From an uncultured Catenibacterium sp. (GTDB taxonomy: Bacteria > Bacillota_I > Bacilli_A > Erysipelotrichales > Coprobacillaceae), in the NCBI GenBank assembly GCA_900540685.1, contig UQGS01000021.1, positions 1 through 32,400 on the forward strand: 32,400 nucleotides of DNA, read 5' to 3'. The notes under the pieces are model-generated. The model searched no databases. It was not told where the DNA came from and was given only the letters and a program-made list of their open reading frames with translations. The position numbers and the translations under genes were made by a program. Positions within the stretch are counted from its first letter, which is position 1; each line of letters starts with the position of its first letter. This document shows positions 16,344-23,225 of the stretch, piece by piece.

Positions 16344-17384
16344 ATGAATCTTCTTGTGTTAGGAAATGGCTTTGATTTATTACATGGCCTGCCTACAACC
16401 TATAAGGATTTTATTGATTTTACTACGCTATTTCGTATGTCATTAGAAAAGAATGATATAACAAAACTTGATTATGATGCACGTATGATAGATTTTATTC
16501 TTCATCTTTCACCTGAATTATCCAATGAACTAGAATCTCTCATTAAAGATAATCTCTGGCTTATTCATCTAGAAAAAGAAACAATAGGGGAGGGCTGGAA
16601 GGATTTTGAAAAAGAGATGTCTGAAGTCATTCAAAAGCTGGATGCAATCAGAATTGAATGTGATACACAGTTTAAATCAGGACAGAAGGTCGCAAGAGTC
16701 AATGAGTATTTGGGCACATCTCTTCTTGATTTCTGGGGAGATCGTTGTTCTTTTTCCTCTATGGAGCCTATAAAAGAATTAAGAGATATCCTCACGCATG
16801 ATCTCTTACGTTTGACTAGATGCCTAGAAATATATCTGGATGCATTTGTGAATCATCTAGATACACCAAAATATGTAGAAAAACTAAAAGTATTGAATAT
16901 AGATAAAGTATTAAGCTTCAATTATACAAATACGTTTGAACGTCTTTATGGTAACTCAGAAGTAGAATATGATTATATTCATGGTAAGGCAAATATCGAG
17001 CGTGATATAGATACCTGTGATCTAGTACTAGGAATAGATGAATATTTGACAGGAGAACGCAAAGATCAGGATAATGAATATATTGAGTTCAAGAAGTTCT
17101 ATCAGCGTATATTTAAACGTACAGGATGTCGTTATCTCACATGGTTGAAACAGTCCCAGGAAGAACGTCTCAATATCTATATCTTTGGTCATTCTCTTGA
17201 TGTCACTGATAAAGATATATTAAGACAGCTTATATTAGCTCGTCATGCGCATACAACTATCTTCTATATTCATAAATCAGATTTAAAAAATCAGATTAAG
17301 AATCTTGTGAAGGTCATAGGGGAGGATGAATTGATTGAACGAGCCTATGGTTCTCATATCACAATACATTTCAAGAAGGTATAG
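16344..17384 (+). CDS. abiH: AbiH-family abortive infection protein
   Basis: A 346-residue protein of the AbiH family, first known from lactococcal plasmids that stop phage growth. Seen: the N-terminal LVLGNGFDLLHGLPTTYKDF, a central VLSFNYTNTFERLYG with YIHGKA, the LVLGIDEYL motif, and near the C-terminus IYIFGHSLDVTDKDIL. The arrangement of LGNGFD, FNYT, HG and GHS is reminiscent of SIR2-like or nucleotide-binding folds, so binding or breaking down a nucleotide is a reasonable inference. Length is close to typical members. GGAGGAATAAGC precedes the start, and the gene follows an unknown ORF at 2 bp. It is convergent with the nucleotidyltransferase gene and shares its terminator. No integrase or att site is visible nearby. 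Confidence 0.85.
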   Translation: MNLLVLGNGFDLLHGLPTTYKDFIDFTTLFRMSLEKNDITKLDYDARMIDFILHLSPELSNELESLIKDNLWLIHLEKETIGEGWKDFEKEMSEVIQKLDAIRIECDTQFKSGQKVARVNEYLGTSLLDFWGDRCSFSSMEPIKELRDILTHDLLRLTRCLEIYLDAFVNHLDTPKYVEKLKVLNIDKVLSFNYTNTFERLYGNSEVEYDYIHGKANIERDIDTCDLVLGIDEYLTGERKDQDNEYIEFKKFYQRIFKRTGCRYLTWLKQSQEERLNIYIFGHSLDVTDKDILRQLILARHAHTTIFYIHKSDLKNQIKNLVKVIGEDELIERAYGSHITIHFKKV

Positions 17385-17411
17385 AAAAAGACTCCAAATT
17401 TAGGAGTCTTT
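17385..17411. terminator. Bidirectional terminator between abiH and the nucleotidyltransferase
   Basis: 9-bp stem AAAGACTCC/GGAGTCTTT around AAATTTA with A/T tracts on both sides. It stops both convergent genes, and the minus-strand stop codon at 17410-17412 lies in the stem. Confidence 0.85.
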
Positions 17412-18330
17412 ATTTAATATCGCTGAATAGATCAGTTGAATATACGTTGTTTTCAATTAATTCTTTAAAAGAAGCTTTTACAACAGGTGCATCTTCTTTA
17501 TATGTTACACCAAACCATGAATCCTGTACTTCTAATACCTTAACACTTAATTTATTTTCTCTTAGAAGTTCACCAATATAGATAGGTAATAAATATTCAT
17601 CCTTTAGTGGGTCCTTGATGTTTTCAAAGAATTCTACAAAACCTTCTTTTAAAGTATTTACGAATTCAGGAGTTAATCCCCAGAAGTTCATAGATACATT
17701 CACGTTAGGATCAATTTCTCTGTCACCCACACGTGCACCAGTAGAAGTCTTTTCAATATTCTTAGTTTCTTCTACATCAGTTAAGTATCCCTCTTCATTC
17801 ACTGCACAGATACCTCTAGTTACACCACCATTATCACTTAAAGTATTCTTTAAGATAAATCCTGCCATTGCAAGATGATCTGGTTTTTCAGGTGTATAGT
17901 CTAATAAGAAATCATGAATCTGTACAAATGCTTCTTTACCATAATAGTCATCTGCATTAATAACTGCGAATGGTTCATTAATTAAACCATCACATGCAAG
18001 AACTGCCTGTCCAGTACCCCAAGGCTTAGTACGTCCTTCAGGACATTCAATACCTTCAGGTAATGCCTTTAAATCCTGGAATGCATAGGCAATTTCTACA
18101 TCATACTTCTTAGCGACTTCTTCAATACGATTCCCAATCACTTCTCTGAAGTCTTCTTCGATATCCTTGCGGATAATAAAGATAATTTTGTTGAAACCTG
18201 CGGCAATAGCGTCATGGATAGAATAATCCATAATGATTTCACCATTAGGGCCTACAGGTTCTAACTGCTTGATTCCTCCACCAAAACGTGAACCAATACC
18301 AGCAGCCATAATAACTAAACTTGTTTTCAT
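17410..18330 (-). CDS. Sugar-phosphate nucleotidyltransferase
   Basis: A 306-residue nucleotidyltransferase. The N-terminal nucleotide-binding signature LVIMAAGIGSRFGGGIKQLE, the metal-binding region AVINADDYYGKEAF (about residue 122) and the central PWGTGQAVLACDG (about 102) identify the NTP_transferase fold, which makes NDP-sugars from NTP and sugar 1-phosphate. It differs from typical GalU and RmlA proteins in spacing, so the sugar and nucleotide are unknown; UTP-glucose-1-phosphate uridylyltransferase is one guess. The start follows GGAGGTATCT and it has its own promoter at 18386-18414. It is a single gene between two terminators. Role in cell-envelope polysaccharide synthesis is inference. 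Confidence 0.8.
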   Translation of the reverse strand: MKTSLVIMAAGIGSRFGGGIKQLEPVGPNGEIIMDYSIHDAIAAGFNKIIFIIRKDIEEDFREVIGNRIEEVAKKYDVEIAYAFQDLKALPEGIECPEGRTKPWGTGQAVLACDGLINEPFAVINADDYYGKEAFVQIHDFLLDYTPEKPDHLAMAGFILKNTLSDNGGVTRGICAVNEEGYLTDVEETKNIEKTSTGARVGDREIDPNVNVSMNFWGLTPEFVNTLKEGFVEFFENIKDPLKDEYLLPIYIGELLRENKLSVKVLEVQDSWFGVTYKEDAPVVKASFKELIENNVYSTDLFSDIK

Positions 18331-18385
18331 TAGATACCTCCACTTTTACCTTTTGTAAAAGCATTCAATCATTTTAACCAACGAC

Positions 18386-18414
18386 ATAATACACTATTTG
18401 TATTCGAAAATCAA
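18386..18414 (-). promoter_or_regulatory. Promoter of the nucleotidyltransferase gene
   Basis: On the minus strand -35 TTGATT (18409-18414), 17-bp spacer and -10 TATTAT (18386-18391), about 55 bp before the start codon. Confidence 0.6.
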
Positions 18415-18493
18415 ACTATTACAGTTAATCTACTCAATTTTATTAAGAAATTCTTAAGAAATTAGCATAATGCTAAGAATGATTAAGGAAAAG

Positions 18494-18516
18494 AAAAAGC
18501 CTCACGAATGAGGCTT
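18494..18516 (-). terminator. Intrinsic terminator after the GH1 pseudogene
   Basis: On the minus strand AAGCCTCA/TGAGGCTT closes on TTCG and continues into Ts. It is an intact relic of the former gene's terminator. Confidence 0.85.
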
Positions 18517-18523
18517 CAGGTTA

Positions 18524-19060
18524 TTAGTCTAAATCTTCACCGTTAGATTTGAATGCTTTCGCAATCCAATAGAATGATTTCTTAGGAACTCTTCTTAAGT
18601 CTAATAGTTCTTCATCCGTTCTATTAACATATACGAAATCATATCTCTTGGCAATCTGACAGCTAGAAGAAGGGATATCAATAGGGCCCCAAGTGATGTA
18701 ACCTAGACAGTCAACACCATCTTCAAGAATCGCATTCTTCATTTCCTGAATATGATTACGATGATATTCAATTCTGTAGTCGTCATCTACAGTATCATTT
18801 TCATTTAATGATTCTCTTGCACCCATACCATTTTCTAATACAAAGCAAGGTAGATCATATCTTTCACTTAAAGTATTCATAACCCATCTAAATCCGATGG
18901 CATCCTTTTCTCAGCCCCATTCAGTCGCTTCTAGATGAGGGTTCTTTACTACATGCTTTTCTACAATATCATTGAAAGGTGTAGTCATATCAAATTCACC
19001 TTCAGTTAATGTATTAGAACGATAGTAAGAGAAGCATAAGTAATTACAAGTATACTTTAA
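18524..19060 (-). pseudogene. Truncated GH1 6-phospho-beta-glucosidase with in-frame UGA
   Basis: Reading the minus strand from about 19060 gives YTCNYLCFSYYRSNTLTEGE, then HLEATEWG, a TGA stop at 18911-18913, then EKDAIGFRWVMNTLSERYDLP, the nucleophile motif CFVLENGMG and the phospho-sugar signature CQIAKRYDFVYVN, ending SNGEDLD. This aligns with roughly residue 303 to the end of the intact GH1 at 13009-14436. The TGA falls where that protein has Trp in SDWGWQ, so it is a TGG to TGA change. The first 300 codons, including the acid/base glutamate, are gone. A start at 18880 would leave only 118 residues lacking half the barrel. Its terminator survives, and an insertion-sequence-like end lies at the break. 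Confidence 0.85.
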
Positions 19061-19109
19061 TATACATGGATTATATATTATTTTCTAAATATATATCAAG
19101 TGAAATGTG

Positions 19110-19143
19110 GCTTTCATCCCACACGCAAGCGTGTGGTTTTTTT
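19110..19143 (+). mobile_element. Probable right-end remnant of an IS200/IS605-family element
   Basis: GCTTTCATCCC followed by CACACGC, an AA turn, GCGTGTGG and seven Ts. The layout of a TTTCATCCC lead-in, subterminal hairpin and T-rich edge is what I know from right ends of tnpB-carrying IS200/IS605 elements. The stem is CCACACGC/GCGTGTGG (19119-19126 and 19129-19136). It sits at the 5' break of the GH1 pseudogene with no transposase gene beside it. The alternative is a plain plus-strand terminator, but no plus-strand gene precedes it. The interval 19061-19109 holds only AT-rich sequence I cannot assign. Confidence 0.5.
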
Positions 19144-19159
19144 GCCACAAATTTATAAC
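19144..19159 (-). promoter_or_regulatory. Relic promoter element of the broken GH1 gene
   Basis: On the minus strand GTTATAAATTTGTGGC followed by AAAA closely matches the element upstream of the intact GH1 (14462-14479). It appears to be the surviving promoter of the truncated paralogue, now cut off from the coding remnant. Confidence 0.45.
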
Positions 19160-19228
19160 CATTTTAAGAAGTAAACAGGTACAAGTTTGAATTTGTTTTT
19201 GTTTCAAAAAAGAGTATTTAAAATCAAG

Positions 19229-19257
19229 TTTAATGAAAAAATGTTTCATGATATAAT
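19229..19257 (+). promoter_or_regulatory. Promoter of the second rpiR gene
   Basis: Weak -35 TTTAAT (19229-19234), 17-bp spacer and TATAAT (19252-19257), with TGA just before it forming an extended -10. It is 18 bp before the start codon. Confidence 0.6.
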
Positions 19258-19275
19258 TTAAACAGGTGATAAACA

Positions 19276-20154
19276 ATGAGTATAATGACACAATTAGAAT
19301 TCGCATTAGATTTCACACATGCTGAAGTGGAAATCGCCCATTACATATTAAATCATGGAGAAGATGTATTGAATTTATCTATTAAGGAACTTGCGAAAAG
19401 AACCTATACATCTCCTGCCACAATAGTAAGATTATGCCGTAAGCTAGGGTTAGAAGGGTATAATGACTTTAAAATCAAGTATTCAGCAGAACTACAATAT
19501 ACACTCACTAAAACCAAAAGAATCGATGTTAACTTTCCCTTTGGACCAGAAGACAACTATCCTCAGATTGCTTATAAACTCGGTACAATGAGCAGAGAAG
19601 TTATTGAAGATACAATTAAACTAATTGACTTTGATGATTTGCGTAAAGCGATAGAACTTATGAATCAATATGATTCTATAGATATATATGGAAATGGTAA
19701 TTCGATGTTAGAAGCATTAAGCTTCCAGCATAAGATGACTCGTATTGGTCGTAACGTTAATATACGTACATTAGAAGGAGAACAGATCTTTTTAGCTTAT
19801 AACTCTACGCCTCATCATCTTGCAATGATTCTTTCTTATTCAGGAGAAACAGCAGAAATCATCCGTATTGCCCAGACTCTCAAAGAGAAGGGGACTAAGA
19901 TGATAGTAATCACATCACTAGGTGATAATCAGCTTTCACACTATGGTGATGTAGTCTTAAGAGTTGGTTCAAGAGAAAAAATATTTACTAAAATTGCACC
20001 ATTTGCCTCAAATCTATCAATGGATTATATTTTGAATCTCATCTTTTCATGTATATTCCAACGTGATTATAATCGTAATTTAGAGAAAAAAGTGAATTAT
20101 GACAAGAGAAAAGATGCACGACATCCGGAACGATCTCCAGTTAATGATATCTAA
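19276..20154 (+). CDS. RpiR/MurR-family transcriptional regulator
   Basis: A 292-residue regulator with an N-terminal RpiR HTH (about residues 1-75): SIKELAKRTYTSPATIVRLC and RKLGLEGYNDFKIKYSAEL. It is followed by a SIS sugar-phosphate sensing domain (about 120-260) with IDIYGNGNSMLEALSFQHKM and ILSYSGETAEIIRIAQTLKE. The SIS phosphate-binding loop is much better conserved than in the other RpiR protein at 14559-15299. ACAGGTGATAAAC precedes the start. It is divergent from the broken GH1 gene, which suggests it once controlled that gene; other targets elsewhere are possible. The 60-residue tail ends basic and charged (EKKVNYDKRKDARHPERSP). Confidence 0.88.
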   Translation: MSIMTQLEFALDFTHAEVEIAHYILNHGEDVLNLSIKELAKRTYTSPATIVRLCRKLGLEGYNDFKIKYSAELQYTLTKTKRIDVNFPFGPEDNYPQIAYKLGTMSREVIEDTIKLIDFDDLRKAIELMNQYDSIDIYGNGNSMLEALSFQHKMTRIGRNVNIRTLEGEQIFLAYNSTPHHLAMILSYSGETAEIIRIAQTLKEKGTKMIVITSLGDNQLSHYGDVVLRVGSREKIFTKIAPFASNLSMDYILNLIFSCIFQRDYNRNLEKKVNYDKRKDARHPERSPVNDI

Positions 20155-20185
20155 TAGGAGGGTGTCGATTAGTGAAATGTAATGC

Positions 20186-20214
20186 TTTTCATTTACAAAG
20201 AATAAGTATATAAT
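20186..20214 (+). promoter_or_regulatory. Promoter of the panT-coaBC-coaX operon
   Basis: -35 TTTTCA (20186-20191), 17-bp spacer, consensus -10 TATAAT (20209-20214). The predicted transcript start, near 20220-20221, coincides with the first paired bases of the leader structure. Confidence 0.65.
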
Positions 20215-20216
20215 GA

Positions 20217-20326
20217 TTTTGCCGTGTAGGATATGCCCTGTGGCTACCTATTTAGGAGCTAACTTAATATTCTGCTGGCAAAATTTATATTTACGTCATA
20301 TTGCAACACGCAAATGACAGTGGAGG
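20217..20326 (+). ncRNA. Structured 5' leader of the pantothenate/CoA operon, candidate riboswitch
   Basis: About 110 bases between promoter and start codon with strong folding potential. A closing helix pairs TTTTGCC (20217-20223) with GGCAAAA (20277-20283). Inside, CCTA (20247-20250) can pair with upstream TAGG (20227-20230) or with downstream TAGG (20253-20256), two mutually exclusive forms. GCC/GGC around CTGT (20235-20244) is a further small hairpin. A second domain is GTCAT/ATGAC plus TTGC/GCAA around AACAC (20295-20318), ending 3 bases before GGAGG (20322-20326). Also CCCTGT (20236-20241) can pair with ACAG-GG next to the ribosome binding site. It matches no riboswitch consensus I remember (TPP, FMN, THF, preQ1, SAM, purine and others). 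Confidence 0.5.
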
Positions 20327-20332
20327 AAACAA

Positions 20333-20932
20333 ATGAATAACAAAAAAACAAAGAATCTTACTTTACTTGCATTATTTATTGCGATTGAAGCAGTGATGGT
20401 CATGGTACCATTTTTAGGATTTATCCCTATTGGACCATTAAGAGCCACTTTACTTCATGTCCCAGTTATTATTGCAGCAATTGTATTAGGTACTAAGCAG
20501 GGATGCTTGATTGGCCTTGTATTTGGTTTATCTTCATTATTGATGAACACAATGCAGCCAACAGTGACATCTTTCGTATTCTCACCATTTATTAGTGGAT
20601 CAGTACTTAGTGCAGTGATTGCGATTGTCCCAAGAGTAATGATTGGATTCGTATCAGGAACTGTTTATCAGTTACTTAAAAATAAACAGCAGACTATTGC
20701 GATTGCAGTAGCTGCATTCCTAGGTGCTTTAACTAATACAGTATTGGTATTAGGCGGTATCTGGGCTTTATTTGGTACATCTTATGCAAAAGCAATTGGT
20801 CAAGATGCAAGTAAACTTGGAAGCTATTTCTTAGCTGTATCAAGTACACAGAGCTTACTTGAAGCTTTTGTAGGTGTTGTTATTGTGGTAATTGTTACAA
20901 AACCTCTCTTCGCTTTAATGAAGCGTGGATAA
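20333..20932 (+). CDS. panT: ECF transporter S component, probably for pantothenate
   Basis: A 199-residue membrane protein with about six hydrophobic segments, typical of ECF substrate-capture subunits that dock onto a shared EcfAAT module. The N-terminal NLTLLALFIAIEAVMVMVPF, then GPLRATLLHVPVIIAAIVLG and the later GALTNTVLVLGGIWALFG fit the PanT group (COG4684). Position is the strongest clue: coaBC and coaX follow on the same strand, and pantothenate is the substrate of CoaX. It starts after GGAGG at the end of the structured leader. Substrate assignment is inference from context; a folate or other vitamin S component is less likely. The ECF energising genes are not in the window. Confidence 0.75.
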   Translation: MNNKKTKNLTLLALFIAIEAVMVMVPFLGFIPIGPLRATLLHVPVIIAAIVLGTKQGCLIGLVFGLSSLLMNTMQPTVTSFVFSPFISGSVLSAVIAIVPRVMIGFVSGTVYQLLKNKQQTIAIAVAAFLGALTNTVLVLGGIWALFGTSYAKAIGQDASKLGSYFLAVSSTQSLLEAFVGVVIVVIVTKPLFALMKRG

Positions 20933-20960
20933 CTTATAAATGAAAAGAGGGTATTAATAG

Positions 20961-22145
20961 ATGAAGAAATTGATTATTGGGATTACTGGTTCTATTGCAG
21001 CCTTTAAGACTGTACAGTTCATTAGTGATCTAGTGAAAGAAAAATATGAAATTGAAGTGATGCTCACTCAAAGTGCAGCTAAGTTTGTCACACCAACTTC
21101 TATTTCTGCTCTTACTAAGAAGAAAACTTATATTGATGTCTTTGATGATGATCCTGGATGTATTACACATGTAGATATTGTCAAGGATGCTGATTTATTT
21201 ATGATTGTACCAGCAAGTGCTACAACTATTGCAAAATGTGCGAATGGAATTGCGGACAATATGTTAACAGCAGCTTTTTTAGCAGCAACATGTCCTAAAC
21301 TTATTGCGCCAGCTATGAATGTTCATATGTATGAAAACAAAGCTACACAGCGTAATATCCAGACTTTAAAGGATGATGGTGTCTTATTTGTAGAACCAGC
21401 TGTAGGACTATTAGCATGTGGTGATACAGGTAAAGGTAAACTTGCGGATTATGATCATCTTCATTTAATGATGGAATATGCACTCAGTGATCATCCATTA
21501 AAGGGTAAAAAAGTATTAGTCACTGCAGGACCTACTCAGGAAGCACTTGATCCTGTTCGTTTTCTGACTAATCATTCATCTGGTAAGATGGGCTATTCTA
21601 TTGCCCGTGCTGCTTTTGTATTAGGTGCTCAGGTTAGATTAATTCATGGACCTACATCTCTAAATCCAGTCCCTTATATCATCAATCAGTCTATTACAAG
21701 TACCCAGGATTTATTTGAATGTGTAAAAAGACATCATACACATTATGACTATATTATTATGGCAGCTGCAGTAGGTGATTATTCACCAGTAGAAACATCT
21801 CCAGAAAAGATCAAGAAGAAAGAAGAAGAATTTGTCCTTACTCTTAAAAAGAATCCAGATATCCTTGATTATATAGGGCATCATCAAGTTGAACATCAAG
21901 TGATATGTGGATTTGCGATGGAAACACAGGATTTAATTGAAAATGCCTCAAAGAAACTCAATAAGAAACAATGTGATTTGATTGTAGCCAACCATCTTAA
22001 AACAGAAGGTGCAGGATTCCAGGGTGATACTAATGTAGTCACAATCATTACTCAGGATTCTATGAAAGATATCGATAAGATGGCTAAATCAGATCTAAGT
22101 TATATTATCTTAAAAGAATGTATGAAAATAGGAGCTAAGAAATAA
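20961..22145 (+). CDS. coaBC: Bifunctional phosphopantothenoylcysteine synthetase/decarboxylase
   Basis: A 394-residue fusion that turns 4'-phosphopantothenate and cysteine into 4'-phosphopantetheine, two steps of coenzyme A synthesis. The N-terminal CoaC flavoprotein half (1-180) has IIGITGSIAAFKTVQF, His70 in THVDIVK, PAMN at 117-120 and the active-site cysteine 153 in LLACGDTGKGKL. The CoaB half begins about residue 182 with KKVLVTAGPTQEALDPVRFL and NHSSGKMGYSIA, has AAAVGDY, the lysine-rich KKNPDIL, and GFAMET. All key residues are intact and the length is normal. AAGAGGG precedes the start, and coaX begins 2 bases after the stop. Confidence 0.96.
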   Translation: MKKLIIGITGSIAAFKTVQFISDLVKEKYEIEVMLTQSAAKFVTPTSISALTKKKTYIDVFDDDPGCITHVDIVKDADLFMIVPASATTIAKCANGIADNMLTAAFLAATCPKLIAPAMNVHMYENKATQRNIQTLKDDGVLFVEPAVGLLACGDTGKGKLADYDHLHLMMEYALSDHPLKGKKVLVTAGPTQEALDPVRFLTNHSSGKMGYSIARAAFVLGAQVRLIHGPTSLNPVPYIINQSITSTQDLFECVKRHHTHYDYIIMAAAVGDYSPVETSPEKIKKKEEEFVLTLKKNPDILDYIGHHQVEHQVICGFAMETQDLIENASKKLNKKQCDLIVANHLKTEGAGFQGDTNVVTIITQDSMKDIDKMAKSDLSYIILKECMKIGAKK

Positions 22146-22147
22146 GA

Positions 22148-22924
22148 ATGCTATTGGTTATAGATATCGGTAATACAAATATTACTATTGGTGTTTACAA
22201 AGAAAATCACTTAGTAGGTCGATTCCGTATGACTACACGTATGGAACGTACTTCAGATGAATATGGTTTAATGCTTCATTCATACCTTCAGGCATCTCAT
22301 TTAAATGTAGAAGATGTTAAAGATGTTATTATTAGTTCAGTTGTACCAAAGATCAACTATTCTTTCTCGAGTTCCATTATTAAATACTTTCACATCAGAC
22401 CACTTTTTGTTGGTCCGGGTGTGAAAACAGGCATCAATATTCAAATTGATCATACATCTACACTTGGCTCAGACCGTTTAGTAGATGCCGCAGGGGCTTA
22501 TTATACTTATGGTGGTCCCTGCCTCGTTATTGATTTTGGTACAGCTACTACTTATGATGTTATTACAGATAAAGGAGTTTTCATTGGCGGAGTGATTGCG
22601 CCAGGTATTGGTATAGAAGCAGGCGTTCTTTCTTCTATGGCTGCTCAGCTTCCAGAAATCGAATTAGTCAAACCACAGCATATTATTGCGAAAAATACAG
22701 TCACTGCAATGCAGGCGGGGGTTGTTTATGGCTATATTGGTAAGACAGAATATATTATCAAGAAGATCAAGGAAGAATATGGTCAGAATTTAAAGGTAGT
22801 TTCTACAGGAGGCTTAGGTAAGCTTATTGCGAAAGAAACAGACCTCATTGATATTTATGATCAGGAACTTACATTTAAAGGTTTAAAAATCATATATGAT
22901 AAGAACAAGAAGGATCGTCACTGA
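22148..22924 (+). CDS. coaX: Type III pantothenate kinase
   Basis: A 258-residue CoaX, which phosphorylates pantothenate with ATP, the first step of coenzyme A synthesis. It belongs to the ASKHA fold: phosphate-1 motif VIDIGNTNI (Asp6), GPGVKTGI about 89, catalytic Asp109 in TLGSDRLVDAAGAYY, phosphate-2 DFGTATTYDV about 129, and VIAPGIGIEAG. Type III kinases are not inhibited by CoA in characterised members, so control at transcription would matter more; this fits the structured leader upstream. The ribosome binding site AGGAG (22130-22134) lies in the 3' end of coaBC. The stop codon is inside the terminator hairpin. Confidence 0.95.
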   Translation: MLLVIDIGNTNITIGVYKENHLVGRFRMTTRMERTSDEYGLMLHSYLQASHLNVEDVKDVIISSVVPKINYSFSSSIIKYFHIRPLFVGPGVKTGINIQIDHTSTLGSDRLVDAAGAYYTYGGPCLVIDFGTATTYDVITDKGVFIGGVIAPGIGIEAGVLSSMAAQLPEIELVKPQHIIAKNTVTAMQAGVVYGYIGKTEYIIKKIKEEYGQNLKVVSTGGLGKLIAKETDLIDIYDQELTFKGLKIIYDKNKKDRH

Positions 22925-22976
22925 TCCTTCATTTTTTTGGGCCTTCATTTTATAATTGAGGCCCTTCATTTTTTTT
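22909..22976 (+). terminator. Tandem intrinsic terminators after coaX
   Basis: First hairpin GAAGGATC/GATCCTTC with GTCACT loop and T run (22909-22938), overlapping the coaX stop. Second hairpin GGGCCTTCA/TGAGGCCC with one bulge and another T run (22939-22976). The double stop insulates the tRNA genes. Confidence 0.85.
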
Positions 22977-22986
22977 ACAAATCTTA

Positions 22987-23015
22987 TTGACACATATATT
23001 ATTATTTGGTAATAT
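22987..23015 (+). promoter_or_regulatory. Promoter of the tRNA-Gly cluster
   Basis: Consensus -35 TTGACA (22987-22992), 17-bp spacer and -10 TAATAT (23010-23015). A short hairpin CACTC/GAGTG (23023-23035) follows in the leader. Confidence 0.7.
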
Positions 23016-23043
23016 AAATGAGCACTCCTCGAGTGTTAGTGAG

Positions 23044-23118
23044 GCCGCATTCGTATAATGGCTATTATATCTGCTTGCCATGCAGAGGACGCCGGTTCGA
23101 CTCCGGCATGTGGCTCCA
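23044..23118 (+). tRNA. tRNA-Gly(GCC), copy 1
   Basis: A 75-base tRNA with encoded CCA. Acceptor GCCGCAT pairs with ATGTGGC (one G-U), the anticodon stem TCTGC/GCAGA holds loop TTGCCAT, so anticodon GCC reads GGC/GGU, and the T arm is GCCGG-TTCGACT-CCGGC. Confidence 0.95.
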
Positions 23119-23134
23119 TTTAAAAATTTCATAT

Positions 23135-23209
23135 GCCGCATTCGTATAATGGCTATTATATCTGCTTGCCATGCAGAGGACGCCGGTTCGACTCCGGCAT
23201 GTGGCTCCA
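23135..23209 (+). tRNA. tRNA-Gly(GCC), copy 2
   Basis: Identical in all 75 bases to copy 1, 91 bp downstream, with CCA encoded and the same 16-base spacer on both sides. Confidence 0.95.
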
Positions 23210-23225
23210 TTTAAAAATTTCATAT

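Noticed and set aside
16344..17384. Prophage or genomic island around abiH
   Set aside because: No integrase, phage structural gene, att-like direct repeat or tRNA next to the pair was visible; the flanking genes look like ordinary chromosome.
18911..18913. In-frame UGA in the GH1 remnant as recoding (Sec or UGA=Trp)
   Set aside because: The intact paralogue has Trp (TGG) at the matching position, other genes here use TGG for Trp and TGA as stop (for example malQ and coaX), and the gene is also truncated. A nonsense mutation is simpler.
19085..19306. 73-codon minus-strand ORF over the IS-like hairpin and rpiR start
   Set aside because: It overlaps the start of the strong rpiR gene and its promoter, has no ribosome binding site, and runs through the hairpin.
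20155..20332. Leader before panT as a TPP, FMN, THF, preQ1, SAM, purine, cobalamin or T-box element
   Set aside because: None of the core consensus strings I know for these elements is present. I left it as an unidentified structured leader.
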